A DNA stretch of 64,000 nt from Mesorhizobium loti (GCF_013170705.1 NZ_CP033334.1:2457501-2521500); one strand, 5' to 3'. Positions 6,957-15,796 are shown, counted from the first letter of the stretch. The notes: generated by a model not told the origin, from the letters alone. Made by a program: numbers and translations.

Positions 6957-7163
6957 ATGAAAGTATTTGGTGAGCGTTTTTTGGAGACGATGCAATCCAA
7001 CGAAACCATTTCTGCTGAAGACTGGTCTTGGAAGCCGGCTTCTGGCGATTCGTATCGAATTTTTGCGTCGGGAAATTCTACCCGCTCGCGCGAATCTACT
7101 TACGCTGCGGAAAGAGATAACCGTGAAGACGAAGACAGGCCAAATGAAGGTTTGGCTGCGTAA
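6957..7163 (+). CDS. Putative graspetide precursor peptide (68 aa)
   Basis: A 68-residue peptide starting 12 bp after the ATP-grasp ligase stop, behind the ribosome binding site GAAAGGGAAGG. Its N-terminus, VFGERFLETM (3-12), resembles the leader helix PFFARFLE that microviridin ligases recognise. The C-terminal half has clustered hydroxyl residues (Ser41, Thr42, Ser44, Ser47, Thr48) followed by acidic residues (Glu46, Glu52, Asp54, Glu57, Asp58, Glu59, Asp60). These are the acceptors and donors needed for omega-ester rings. It ends GLAA. No signal peptide or cysteine is present. Precursor status is inferred from position, leader resemblance and composition; no homologue could be searched. 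An alternative is a small unrelated cytoplasmic protein. Confidence 0.6.
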   Translation: MKVFGERFLETMQSNETISAEDWSWKPASGDSYRIFASGNSTRSRESTYAAERDNREDEDRPNEGLAA

Positions 7164-7262
7164 CGCTTCTGCCGCCTTCTCTTTGGAGCGGGTGGTAATT
7201 GATGTGTTGTGCTGAATGATTTGTCAGAAGAATCGCAGCGCCGGCGGGACAGCGCCCCCCTC

Positions 7263-7298
7263 TGGCCTACCGGCCATCTCCCCCACAAGGGGGGAGAT
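7263..7298. repeat. Palindromic intergenic repeat, family B
   Basis: Two adjoining stem-loops: TGGCC-TACC-GGCCA (7263-7276) and ATCTCCCCC-ACAAG-GGGGGAGAT (7276-7298). It lies at the 3' end of carB and closes the AT-rich island. It could serve as a terminator for both converging units. Confidence 0.7.
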
Positions 7299-7309
7299 CA
7301 GCTAGTCGC

Positions 7310-10300
7310 CTAAGCAAAATACTCCTGCAGCGGCCTGACCTCCAGGCTCCCCGCCTTCAGCGCCGCAATCGCCTCCGCCACCGCAGCCGCACCCGACAGC
7401 GTGGTGTAATACGGCACCTTCTGCATCAGTGTGGCGCGCCGCAGCGATTTCGAGTCCGATACCGCCTTCTGGCCGTCCGTCGTGTTGAAGACGATTTGGA
7501 CCTGGCGGTTGCGGATGGCGTCCTCGATGTGGGGGCGGCCTTCGAGCACCTTGTTGATCTTCTGGGCGTCGACGCCGTTTTCGGCAAGGAAGCGCTGTGT
7601 GCCTGAGGTGGCCAGCACCTTGAAGCCGAGGCCGGCCAGGCGCTTCACCGCCGGCAAGATGCCCTTCTTGTCCTCGTCGCGCACCGAGACGAACAGCGTG
7701 CCGGAGCGGGGAAGGTCGACGCCGGCGCCGAGCTGGCTCTTGGCGAAGGCCAGCGCGAAGTCGCGGTCGAGGCCCATGACCTCGCCGGTCGAGCGCATTT
7801 CCGGCCCGAGCAATATGTCGACGCCGGGGAAGCGGGCGAAGGGGAAGACGGCTTCCTTGACCGCGATGTGGCCGGGATTGCGCGGGTCGGGCATCGCGCC
7901 ATAATGGGCGAAGGCATCTTCCAGCGTCTCGCCGGCCATGATGCGGGCAGCGATTTTCGCAATGGGGCGGCCGATCGTCTTGGCGACGAAGGGCACGGTG
8001 CGCGAGGCGCGCGGGTTGACCTCCAGCACGTATACCGTGCCGTCCTTGATCGCGTACTGCACGTTCATCAGGCCGCCGACATTGAGCGCGCGGGCCAGCG
8101 CCGCCGTCTGGCGTTCCAGCTCGTCGACCAGGTCCGAGGGCAGCGAGTGCACGGGCAGCGAGCAGGCCGAGTCGCCCGAATGGATGCCGGCCTCCTCGAT
8201 GTGCTCCAGGATGCCCGACACGAAGGTCGCCTTGCCGTCGCAGAGGCAGTCGACATCGACCTCGATGGCGCCACTGAGATAGGTGTCGAACAAAAGCGGG
8301 TTCTTGCCCAGGAGCGTGTTGATCTGGCCGGTCTTGTCGTTGGGGTATTTCTGCTTGATGTCCTCCGGCACCAGGCCGGGCACGGTGTCGAGCAGGTAGG
8401 ATTGCAGCATGCCCTCGTCATGGATGATCTGCATGGCGCGGCCGCCGAGCACATAGGACGGGCGCACCACCAGCGGAAAGCCGAGCTCGCCGGCGACGAG
8501 GCGGGCCTGCTCGACCGAATAGGCGATGCCGTTCTTCGGCTGGCTGAGGTTGAGCTTGTGCAACAGCTTCTGGAAGCGGTCGCGGTCTTCCGCCAGATCG
8601 ATCATGTCAGGCGAGGTGCCGAGGATCGGGATGCCGGCCTTCTCCAGGGCGTCGGCGAGCTTCAGCGGCGTCTGGCCGCCGAACTGCACGATGACGCCGA
8701 CCAGTTCGCCCGACGCCTGCTCGGCGCGCAGGATCTCCAGCACGTCCTCCGCCGTCAGCGGATCGAAATAGAGCCGGTCCGACGTGTCGTAGTCGGTCGA
8801 GACCGTCTCCGGGTTGCAGTTGATCATGATCGCTTCATAGCCGGCATCGCGTAGCGCGAAGGCGGCGTGGCAGCAGCAATAGTCGAATTCGATGCCCTGG
8901 CCGATGCGGTTCGGCCCGCCGCCGAGGATGACGACCTTCTTGCGCGACGAGACCTGCGCCTCGTTGGCGAGCGCGCCGGCGAAGGGCACTTCATAGGTCG
9001 AGTACATGTAGGCGGTGGGCGAGGCGAACTCGGCCGCGCAGGTGTCGATGCGTTTATAAACTGGATGAACGTCGAGCTTTTCGCGAATCTTCTGAATCAC
9101 TTCCGCGTCGGTCTTCGTCAGCGAGGCGAGGCGGGCATCGGAGAAGCCCATGGCCTTCAGCATGCGCAGGTTGACCGCATCCTGCGGGATGCCGTGCTCG
9201 CGGATGCGGGCTTCCATGGCCAGGATGCCTGATATCTGTTCGAGGAACCACGGGTCGATCTTGCACATGGCGTGCACGTCTTCCAGCGAGGTCCCCATGC
9301 GGATCGCCTGCGCCACCATGCGCAGCCGGTCGGGTGTCGGCGTGCCAAGGGCGGCGCGGATGGCGTTGCGGTCGTCGGCATGGTTGGCGGAACCGAGACC
9401 GGGGATCTCGATCTCGTCAAGACCGGTGAGGCCGGTTTCGAGGCCGCGCAGCGCCTTCTGCAGCGATTCCTGGAAGGTGCGGCCGATGGCCATCACTTCG
9501 CCGACCGACTTCATGGCGGTGGTCAGCACCGGCTCGGCGCCGGGGAATTTCTCGAAGGCGAAGCGCGGGATCTTGGTGACGACGTAATCGATCGACGGCT
9601 CGAAGGAGGCGGGCGTGGCGCCGCCGGTGATGTCGTTCTCCAGCTCGTCCAGCGTGTAGCCGACGGCGAGCTTTGCGGCGATCTTGGCGATGGGGAAGCC
9701 GGTCGCCTTCGAGGCCAGGGCGGAGCTGCGCGAGACGCGCGGGTTCATCTCGATGACGACGAGGCGGCCGTCGGCCGGGTTGACGGCGAACTGCACGTTG
9801 GAACCGCCGGTCTCGACGCCGATCTCGCGCAGCACCGCGATCGAGGCGTTGCGCATCATCTGGTATTCTTTGTCGGTGAGCGTCAGGGCAGGGGCGACGG
9901 TGATCGAGTCACCCGTATGCACGCCCATCGGGTCGATGTTCTCGATCGAGCAGACGATGATGCAATTGTCCGCTTTGTCGCGGACGACCTCCATCTCATA
10001 CTCCTTCCAGCCGAGCACGCTTTCCTCGATCAGCACTTCGGTGGTCGGCGAGGCGTCGAGGCCTGACTGGACGATCTCGTAGAATTCGGCCCTGTTGTAG
10101 GCGATGCCGCCGCCGGTGCCGCCCATGGTGAAGGAGGGGCGGATGATGGCGGGCAGGCCGACATGGTCGAGCGCCTGGGCGGCGATCGCCATGGCGTGGC
10201 TGATGTAGCGCTGCTTGCGGTCGCCTTCGCCGAGGTTCCAGCGGGTTTCCAGCGCGTCGAGCGCGGCGTCGAGATTGTCGGGCTTCTCGGCCTTGAGCGC

Positions 10301-10801
10301 GGCGCGCTCGGCCTCATGCGTCTTGCGGTCGGCGTTCTTGACGTCGGTGGCGTTGGCCAGCATCGACTTCGGCGTTTCCAGGCCGATCTTGCTCATCGCC
10401 TCGCGGAAGAGCGCGCGGTCCTCGGCCTTGTCGATGGCCGTGGCGTCGGCGCCGATCATCTCGACATTGTAGCGCTCGAGCACGCCCATGCGGCGCAGCG
10501 ACAGAGCGGTGTTGAGCGCGGTCTGGCCGCCCATGGTCGGCAGCAGCGCGTCGGGCCGCTCCTTGGCGATGATCTTGGCGACCACCTCGGGCGTGATCGG
10601 CTCGATATAGGTGGCGTCGGCCAGTTCCGGGTCGGTCATGATGGTGGCCGGGTTGGAATTGACCAGGATGACGCGGAAGCCCTCTTCCTTCAGCGCCTTG
10701 CAGGCCTGGGTGCCGGAATAATCGAACTCGCAGGCCTGGCCGATGACGATGGGGCCGGCCCCGATGATCAGGATCGACTTGATGTCGGTGCGTCTTGGCA
10801 T
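7310..10801 (-). CDS. carB: Carbamoyl-phosphate synthase large subunit
   Basis: The 1163-residue large subunit that makes carbamoyl phosphate from bicarbonate, ATP and ammonia delivered by CarA, for pyrimidine and arginine synthesis. It shows the duplicated ATP-grasp layout: carboxyphosphate half beginning [30 protein letters not shown], carbamate half with [21 protein letters not shown], both with VLEVNPR/VIEMNPR metal-site motifs. A C-terminal MGS-like allosteric domain follows ([20 protein letters not shown]). The length fits alphaproteobacterial CarB, which carries a longer insert near residues 175-205 than the enteric enzyme. The start was placed at MPRRTD rather than the longer frame beginning at 10834. 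carA lies 16 kb away on the same strand. Confidence 0.98.
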   Translation of the reverse strand: MPRRTDIKSILIIGAGPIVIGQACEFDYSGTQACKALKEEGFRVILVNSNPATIMTDPELADATYIEPITPEVVAKIIAKERPDALLPTMGGQTALNTALSLRRMGVLERYNVEMIGADATAIDKAEDRALFREAMSKIGLETPKSMLANATDVKNADRKTHEAERAALKAEKPDNLDAALDALETRWNLGEGDRKQRYISHAMAIAAQALDHVGLPAIIRPSFTMGGTGGGIAYNRAEFYEIVQSGLDASPTTEVLIEESVLGWKEYEMEVVRDKADNCIIVCSIENIDPMGVHTGDSITVAPALTLTDKEYQMMRNASIAVLREIGVETGGSNVQFAVNPADGRLVVIEMNPRVSRSSALASKATGFPIAKIAAKLAVGYTLDELENDITGGATPASFEPSIDYVVTKIPRFAFEKFPGAEPVLTTAMKSVGEVMAIGRTFQESLQKALRGLETGLTGLDEIEIPGLGSANHADDRNAIRAALGTPTPDRLRMVAQAIRMGTSLEDVHAMCKIDPWFLEQISGILAMEARIREHGIPQDAVNLRMLKAMGFSDARLASLTKTDAEVIQKIREKLDVHPVYKRIDTCAAEFASPTAYMYSTYEVPFAGALANEAQVSSRKKVVILGGGPNRIGQGIEFDYCCCHAAFALRDAGYEAIMINCNPETVSTDYDTSDRLYFDPLTAEDVLEILRAEQASGELVGVIVQFGGQTPLKLADALEKAGIPILGTSPDMIDLAEDRDRFQKLLHKLNLSQPKNGIAYSVEQARLVAGELGFPLVVRPSYVLGGRAMQIIHDEGMLQSYLLDTVPGLVPEDIKQKYPNDKTGQINTLLGKNPLLFDTYLSGAIEVDVDCLCDGKATFVSGILEHIEEAGIHSGDSACSLPVHSLPSDLVDELERQTAALARALNVGGLMNVQYAIKDGTVYVLEVNPRASRTVPFVAKTIGRPIAKIAARIMAGETLEDAFAHYGAMPDPRNPGHIAVKEAVFPFARFPGVDILLGPEMRSTGEVMGLDRDFALAFAKSQLGAGVDLPRSGTLFVSVRDEDKKGILPAVKRLAGLGFKVLATSGTQRFLAENGVDAQKINKVLEGRPHIEDAIRNRQVQIVFNTTDGQKAVSDSKSLRRATLMQKVPYYTTLSGAAAVAEAIAALKAGSLEVRPLQEYFA

Positions 10802-10940
10802 GTCATAGGTCCGTTCGGCGGGCGGCTTGCACAAAAAACCGGGACGGGAAGACCCGGCCGGTTGTGCTCGCGATTCTGGTATCAGGCTAGGTGGGCCTTA
10901 TAGGGAAGAGTTTTGGCAGATGTAACCCCGAAAATGAGGG

Positions 10941-11012
10941 ACCAGGGCAGTAGGGGAGGCTTGAGCGCCTTTTAACATATTGCCCTGCTGCCCTGCTGCC
11001 TTACTCCCCTGG
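10941..11012. repeat. Imperfect inverted and direct repeat between carB and the SH3 gene
   Basis: CCAGGGCAGTAGGGGAGG at 10942-10959 is imperfectly mirrored by CTGCCCTGCTGCCTTACTCCCCTGG ending near 11012. The right arm contains a short direct repeat (GCCCTGCT twice, then GCC, at 10982-11000). It lies just past the stop of the minus-strand SH3 gene and upstream of carB. It may fold into a long hairpin that ends the SH3 transcript. Confidence 0.5.
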
Positions 11013-11015
11013 CAC

Positions 11016-12059
11016 CTAGTGCCCGAACGCCACCGTGTCGGTGATCTCGAAGCGTTCGGAGACGCCGATGCGGATCATGCTGAGGCTGCCCTCGCGGGTG
11101 AAGCGGAATTCGTTCTTGGCGTTCGAGCCGGCCGGCAGGCCGGCATAGAAGGAGATGACGCGGGTGCCGCCGTCGGGCCAGGTCACGGTGACGTCGGCCT
11201 TGTCAGCGCCCTTGTGCACGACGGTTGCCGCGCAGGGCGTCATCGGCTGGCCGACATAGCGGGCGCAGGGAATCTCGAGAGTGCCGCCGGTGGCAAGGGC
11301 GGCGGGCTGTGGCGGCAGTTCGGCCACGGTCTGCGTGTCGACGGCGGGCGCGGCATCGGCGGATTCCGGCCGCGGCGTGGGAACGGGAAGGGATCCTCCC
11401 GCCGAGCCGCTGTCCGCGGCCATGCCGGCTTCGCCGTCTGGCACCGGGATTTCCCCGGTCGACGGCGTTTCGCTCGCCACCAGGGCCAGGCCGTAGGCAT
11501 CCTGCATGGCGATGGTGGCGGCGGATTTCACCGGAGCTTCGGGAGCAACAGGTTGGGCCGCACCGCCCAGCCTTGCCGTCAGGTCGGGCGGCGGCGTGGC
11601 GCTGCTCGATGCCTGGGCGGCGGGAGGTGCCACCGCCGCTGGGTCCCCGTCGGCGGGCATGGCCGGATCGGCTGCGGCGCTCGCGGCGGTTGGCGCATCC
11701 GCCGCCTGGTCGGGGTCGGGCACGGTTGCCGGATTGACGGGAACGAGGTAGCGCGCGGGCGCCCAGCCGGTGGCTTTGGGATTGTCTGATACAACCTTGC
11801 ACCATGGGTGCCCGTCAATGTCGTTGCAGCCAAGGTTCCTGACGCTTGCACCGGCAGCCAGACGGGTTTCGGTCTTGCCGATCGCCGATGGCTTGGCGCG
11901 GATATTGAGCAAATCGTCTGGGGCGAGGCCGGTGACGATGGAGATGAACGGCGCCTCTTCGGCCTGGGCAGGCACGACAGCCGGCCACGCCGCCATCAGC
12001 AACGGAGCCGCAATCAGCGCATGCAAACTTTTTCGGAGCGTAACTGTGCGCCTCTTCAT
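11016..12059 (-). CDS. Secreted SH3-domain protein with Pro/Ala-rich linker
   Basis: A 347-residue predicted periplasmic protein. Residues 1-34 form a signal peptide (basic start, hydrophobic LHALIAAPLLMAAWPAVV, AQA cleavage). Residues 38-108 are a bacterial SH3 domain (VTGLAPDDLLNIRAKPSAIGK, GHPWCKVV, GWAPARYLVP), usually used to bind peptidoglycan or peptides. A low-complexity Ala/Pro/Asp linker of about 150 residues follows. The C-terminal domain (265-347) has two cysteines, in IPCARYVGQPMTPCAAT, likely a disulfide, then a beta-rich segment ending FEITDTVAFGH. It stands alone behind carB and may act in envelope maintenance; the exact role is unknown. Confidence 0.8.
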   Translation of the reverse strand: MKRRTVTLRKSLHALIAAPLLMAAWPAVVPAQAEEAPFISIVTGLAPDDLLNIRAKPSAIGKTETRLAAGASVRNLGCNDIDGHPWCKVVSDNPKATGWAPARYLVPVNPATVPDPDQAADAPTAASAAADPAMPADGDPAAVAPPAAQASSSATPPPDLTARLGGAAQPVAPEAPVKSAATIAMQDAYGLALVASETPSTGEIPVPDGEAGMAADSGSAGGSLPVPTPRPESADAAPAVDTQTVAELPPQPAALATGGTLEIPCARYVGQPMTPCAATVVHKGADKADVTVTWPDGGTRVISFYAGLPAGSNAKNEFRFTREGSLSMIRIGVSERFEITDTVAFGH

Positions 12060-12273
12060 TTGGCCGTGCGCCGATACTCAAATCACCATGCCGTGGCGGT
12101 TCCGCCGCGTGCCCGGCCGGTTTTATAAGGGACGAAGCGCCGCCATGTAAGTCCGAAAATTCAAGCAAGCCATGGTGATGGTCGGGCGGGAGGCTCCCTG
12201 CCGTTGCCTCCAAAGCCCCGGCGGCGGTGCGGATTCATGGGTCGGGATCGCGGATTTGGCCGTGCGGGGATGC

Positions 12274-13029
12274 CTACGGCATGAAGCCGGTCCTGAGCGC
12301 GTGAGCCCATTCCGGGCGCCCCGCCTGTTCGGCCTGTCGCGCCGCCGCCCCGTGGTCGTAGTCGACGGCGATGGCTTCGAAACGGTCGGGCCGGCCTTCG
12401 CCGCCCAAGGTGACGATGCCGTAGCGCGCATGCGGCGAGCCCTGTTCGGAAACATGGGCCGGCGGGGTGGAATCATCATAGGCGGGGCAGCCGATGCTGC
12501 CCGGATTGAAGATGACGGGACCGCCGGGGACGCGGATCAGCTCCGGGCGGTGGCTGTGGCCGCAGAGCGCGATGCGGCAGGCGGGGTCGAGTGTCTTCAG
12601 CCGCCGCCGGATCGCCGCCAGCGGCGCGCGCACCAGTTGGCCATCGACGATCGCGTCGAGCAGATATTTCTCGTCATGGTCGGGCCGGGCGTGGAAGGCG
12701 ACAATGCCCGGTGCGATCTCCAGCGTCAGCGGCTGGCCGAAGAGGACCTGGCGCTGCGCCTCGGTCAGCCGCTCCTTTGCGTGGACGTCGGACGCCCACA
12801 TGGTTTCGTCCGCGGGATCGGCGGCGACGCGGCGGTCGTGGTTGCCGCGCACCGTCGGCAGGTTCAGCGCCTCAAGCCGGGCAAACGTCTCGCGCGGCCA
12901 GAGCGGGCCGGAAACGCTGTCGCCGAGATTGACGGTGAGATCAGCACCGCCACGCCGGCGCAGATCCTCGAGCACGGCGTCCAGCGCCAGGACGTTGCCA
13001 TGGATATCGGCGAGGACGGCAATGCGCAT
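12274..13029 (-). CDS. Metallophosphoesterase (calcineurin-like, YfcE type)
   Basis: A 251-residue metallophosphoesterase. All five motifs are present: DIHGN (Asp8, His10), GDSVSGP, GNHDRR, AFHARPDHDEK and GHSHRPE. These coordinate two divalent metals for phosphodiester or phosphomonoester hydrolysis. The start at 13029 (MRIAVLADIHGN) matches the family; the upstream nine codons are not needed. The substrate is not predictable; members cleave cyclic nucleotides, dinucleotides or small phosphodiesters. A spaced direct repeat lies upstream at 13074-13105. Confidence 0.88.
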   Translation of the reverse strand: MRIAVLADIHGNVLALDAVLEDLRRRGGADLTVNLGDSVSGPLWPRETFARLEALNLPTVRGNHDRRVAADPADETMWASDVHAKERLTEAQRQVLFGQPLTLEIAPGIVAFHARPDHDEKYLLDAIVDGQLVRAPLAAIRRRLKTLDPACRIALCGHSHRPELIRVPGGPVIFNPGSIGCPAYDDSTPPAHVSEQGSPHARYGIVTLGGEGRPDRFEAIAVDYDHGAAARQAEQAGRPEWAHALRTGFMP

Positions 13030-13073
13030 GCGGCGGGCTCCTTGGTGCAGCCCCATTGGCGGCTCCGGCCCAT

Positions 13074-13105
13074 CTTCGTTATCAAGCCCCCGCCTTCGTT
13101 ATCAA
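13074..13105. promoter_or_regulatory. Two 12-bp direct repeats 20 bp apart
   Basis: CTTCGTTATCAA occurs at 13074-13085 and again at 13094-13105, a 20-bp period (about two helical turns). They sit 45-76 bp before the phosphoesterase start. The spacing is that of a paired binding site on one face of the DNA, so this may be an operator for the minus-strand gene. No cognate regulator is evident. Confidence 0.35.
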
Positions 13106-13243
13106 CCCTTGAGATTGTTCGGGCCAGTTGGGAAGCACCGCGCGCCCGTGGCTATCGCGGAAGCCCTCCATCTGCTAGCGTCCACGCCATCCCGAAGTCC
13201 ATATGGGAATATCCGCTTAGACAGCCTCGAAAGGCACCAGGCG

Positions 13244-13714
13244 ATGACCCGCGACCAGATGTTCGCCCACCTCCGCGCCGCCAATGACGTGGCGCGCGAG
13301 GCTGCCGCGCATGGGCACCATCCTTTCGGCTGTGTGCTCGTCGGCCCCGACGATCGCATCCTCATGCGGCAAGGCAACATCAACACCGTGCGCCACGCCG
13401 AAACCGAGCTTAGCCGGCGTGCCGCAGACGCCTATCCGCCGGAATTCCTGTGGTCCTGCACGCTGGTCTCGACCGGCGAGCCCTGTGCGATGTGCACCGG
13501 AACGCTCTACTGGGCGAATATCGGCCGGCTGGTCTACGGCTTCGAGGAGACCCAGCTTCTGGCGCTGACCGGCGACCACGCCGAGAATCCGACGATGAAT
13601 CTCTCGTCGCGCACGGTTCTCGCCTCCGGGCAGAAGCCGGTCGAGGTCCACGGCCCCTTTCCCGAGATGGACGAGGACCTTCTCGCCCCGCATATCGGTT
13701 TCTGGCAGCGCTAG
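13244..13714 (+). CDS. Nucleoside/cytidine deaminase family protein
   Basis: A 156-residue zinc deaminase of the CMP/dCMP-guanine deaminase superfamily. The catalytic motif HAE is at 51-53 (His51 zinc ligand, Glu53 proton shuttle) and PCAMC at 80-84 supplies Cys81 and Cys84. It resembles the guanine deaminase/nucleoside deaminase branch (HPFGCVLVGPDDRIL, GRLVYGFEE). The substrate could be guanine or a related purine, but is not determined by sequence. The long upstream open frame is a shadow of the phosphoesterase; ATG 13244 gives the standard length. Confidence 0.88.
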   Translation: MTRDQMFAHLRAANDVAREAAAHGHHPFGCVLVGPDDRILMRQGNINTVRHAETELSRRAADAYPPEFLWSCTLVSTGEPCAMCTGTLYWANIGRLVYGFEETQLLALTGDHAENPTMNLSSRTVLASGQKPVEVHGPFPEMDEDLLAPHIGFWQR

Positions 13715-13773
13715 GGGCGAGAAGCGGTGAGTTCTCCAAAAGTATCCGACTGCGTCGCGGGTTGCGTTGGCGA

Positions 13774-14010
13774 CTAGCTGTCCAATCGCCATTTGGCCAA
13801 TTCTATCTGATGGACGCTTCGTGGGTGCCTTCTGCGTTGCCACATCTCAAGAGATACAATCAGCGCAACGTATCCAAATATTGCAATCAGGGTCCACAGG
13901 ATGCCAAGGCCGCTCATACAAGCGGCTACAAGAAGCGCAGATGCCGCCACGGCCACAGTGTAATATAGGACCGACGCCCAGACGTATTTTTCCATTTGAA
14001 AGCTACGCAT
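13774..14010 (-). CDS. Small two-helix membrane protein, unknown
   Basis: A 78-residue protein with two predicted membrane helices (about residues 9-32 and 35-55) and a basic, cytoplasmic-type C-terminus (WQRRRHPRSVHQIELAKWRL). The start ATG 14010 is preceded at 6 bases by AGGAG, which supports translation. No family recognised. It lies between the deaminase and an ArsR gene, 28 bp from the latter and on the same strand, so the two could be co-transcribed. Confidence 0.55.
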   Translation of the reverse strand: MRSFQMEKYVWASVLYYTVAVAASALLVAACMSGLGILWTLIAIFGYVALIVSLEMWQRRRHPRSVHQIELAKWRLDS

Positions 14011-14038
14011 CGCTTACTCCTGGCTCGAAGGCGTGAGC

Positions 14039-14395
14039 CTAAGCCAGCACTTCGATGTCGTGGCCGCCGACCGCGGGCAGTGCGGGATCGTCGCCGGCGG
14101 CGGCGATGACACTGTCGAGCAGGCCGGGGAAGCGGGCGTCGAGGTCGGCGCGGCGCAGCGTGATCATGCGGTTGGTACCGACCACTTCGGCGCGGGTAAC
14201 GCCGGCCTCGCGCAGCTTGGCGAGGTGGTAGCTGAGATTGGTCTTGGAGCCGAGATCAAGGAACTGGCTGCAGTTCAGCGGCACGCCTTCCTTGCTGGCG
14301 AGATAGCGCACGATGGCAAGCCGCGTCGGGTCGCCGAGCACGCCGAGCACGATGGGCAGGCTGATCTGGTCCGTATTGGGATGAGGTAACGTCAT
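14039..14395 (-). CDS. ArsR family transcriptional regulator
   Basis: A 118-residue winged-helix repressor of the ArsR type: LGDPTRLAIVRYLASKEGVPLNCSQFLDL, then the recognition helix region KTNLSYHLAKLREAGVTRAEVVGTNRMITLRRADLDARFPGLL. It lacks the classical CxC metal site of arsenic sensors. It therefore probably responds to an organic ligand, as in ArsR proteins paired with drug exporters. It is divergent from the MFS gene at 14592; a perfect inverted repeat sits in front of that gene. Autoregulation and repression of the exporter are likely (inference). Confidence 0.88.
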   Translation of the reverse strand: MTLPHPNTDQISLPIVLGVLGDPTRLAIVRYLASKEGVPLNCSQFLDLGSKTNLSYHLAKLREAGVTRAEVVGTNRMITLRRADLDARFPGLLDSVIAAAGDDPALPAVGGHDIEVLA

Positions 14396-14558
14396 GGCTG
14401 GAACCTAAGCACAGTTCGGGCCGATTTCAACGCGTCCGTCCCGCCGTGGCCGTGCACACTGTTTCTCCGTTCCGGGATCCGTGCTGACACAGGGCTGTCA
14501 GGATGGTTCAGCTATTTTCCCCTGGCTTCATTGACATCATGGCCTGTTATGTCCAATT

Positions 14559-14576
14559 GTTCAATAACTTTTGAAC
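14559..14576. promoter_or_regulatory. Putative ArsR-type operator
   Basis: GTTCAA (14559-14564) and TTGAAC (14571-14576) form a perfect inverted repeat with a 6-bp TAACTT centre. It ends 15 bp before the MFS start codon, a position where bound repressor would block the transcription start or initiation. It lies between the divergent ArsR and MFS genes. Confidence 0.55.
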
Positions 14577-14591
14577 TAAGGACACCCTGCC

Positions 14592-15770
14592 ATGGATAAG
14601 CGGCTCTTCTGGCTCGCGCTCGGATCGTTCACGATCTCGACCGAAGGCTTCGTCATCTCCAGCCTTCTTCCCGACATCGCCAGGGATGCCGGCATTTCCA
14701 TCCCGCTCGCCGGCTCGCTGATCACCGCTTTCGCGCTCGCCTACGCGGTCGGCACGCCGATCCTGGCGACGCTGACCGGCGAATGGGACCGACGCCGCGT
14801 CATCCTGTGGACGCTGGTGTTCTTCGTCATCGGCAACGTTGCCGCCGCCTTGAGCTCATCCTTCGAAGTGCTGTTGGCGGCGCGCATCATCATGGCGTTG
14901 TCGTCCGGCCTGTTCGCCGCGACAGCGCAGGGCACGGCGGTGGCGCTGGTCGATGACCATCACCGGGCGCGTGCCATCGCCGTCGTCGTCGGCGGCACCA
15001 CCGTGGCCGTTGCCGTCGGGGCGCCGCTTGGCGCGCTGGTCGCGGCGGTCGCTGGCTGGCGTGGCACTTTCTATGCCATTGCCGGGCTTGGCGCGCTCGC
15101 CGGCGCGATCCTGTGGTACCGGCTGCCGCGCGGCATCGTCGGTACCAGGCTGCCGCTCAGGCGCCGTCTGGCGGCAGCGATGCGGCCCGGCGTGATGCCA
15201 ATCCTTGTGACGACATTGCTGGCACTGACCGGCGCCTTCACCGTCTTTGCCTATGTCGCGCCGCTTGCCATCGAAGGCGCCGGGCTCAGCCAGATCGCGC
15301 TGCCCGGCATGCTGCTCGCCTTCGGCGTCGGCGCGGTCATCGGCAACATCGCCGGCGGCCAGGCGGCCGACCGCTTCGGCGCCACGCGCACCGTCGGCTG
15401 GTCGTTGACGCTGAGCGCGGCCATGCTGGTGATGCTGTCGGTCGTGCCGACCTTCCTGCCGCAGCATATTGCCGGCCCGGCGCTGATGGCGATGATGGTG
15501 CCGTGGGGCATCGTCGGCTGGGCTTTCCCGCCGGCGCAGGCCAGCCGCATCATCAAGCTGGCGCCCGATGCGGCCCCGATCGTGCTGTCGCTCAATGGTT
15601 CGGCGCTCTATCTCGGCGTGGCGCTGGGGGCGGTGGTTGGCGGTGGCGTGCTGCGCTACGGCGCGCCGGCCGACCTCGGCCTGGTCGCCGCCGCCTTCCC
15701 GCTGATCGGGCTGGGCATCGTGCTGGCCGGCCGCTGGGCGGCACGGCCGGTCGCGATGCCAGCTGAGTAG
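14592..15770 (+). CDS. MFS transporter, DHA1 family (drug or sugar exporter)
   Basis: A 392-residue major facilitator with 12 predicted helices, of the DHA1/AraJ-like type. N-terminal half: STEGFVISSLLPDIARDAG (helix 1), then the loop 2-3 motif TGEWDRRRV, a variant of GxLaDrxGrr. The second half repeats with GGQAADRFGATRT. Probable proton-coupled efflux in the inner membrane; the substrate is unknown. It is divergent from the ArsR gene, with an inverted repeat just before its start, and so is likely repressed until ligand appears. A MarR gene converges downstream. Confidence 0.88.
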   Translation: MDKRLFWLALGSFTISTEGFVISSLLPDIARDAGISIPLAGSLITAFALAYAVGTPILATLTGEWDRRRVILWTLVFFVIGNVAAALSSSFEVLLAARIIMALSSGLFAATAQGTAVALVDDHHRARAIAVVVGGTTVAVAVGAPLGALVAAVAGWRGTFYAIAGLGALAGAILWYRLPRGIVGTRLPLRRRLAAAMRPGVMPILVTTLLALTGAFTVFAYVAPLAIEGAGLSQIALPGMLLAFGVGAVIGNIAGGQAADRFGATRTVGWSLTLSAAMLVMLSVVPTFLPQHIAGPALMAMMVPWGIVGWAFPPAQASRIIKLAPDAAPIVLSLNGSALYLGVALGAVVGGGVLRYGAPADLGLVAAAFPLIGLGIVLAGRWAARPVAMPAE

Positions 15771-15796
15771 GACCTGTCTTGAATCCGCCGGCCAGC

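Noticed and set aside
6967..7215. An 82-codon frame overlapping the putative precursor gene in another frame
   Set aside because: It starts inside the 68-codon gene without its own ribosome binding site, and its translation (Arg/Leu-rich) lacks any recognisable motif. The 68-codon frame has a proper site and follows the ligase directly.
10981..11000. Short tandem GCCCTGCT copies as a CRISPR-like array
   Set aside because: The units are 8 bp with no spacers, too short for a CRISPR array. No cas gene is present in the window.
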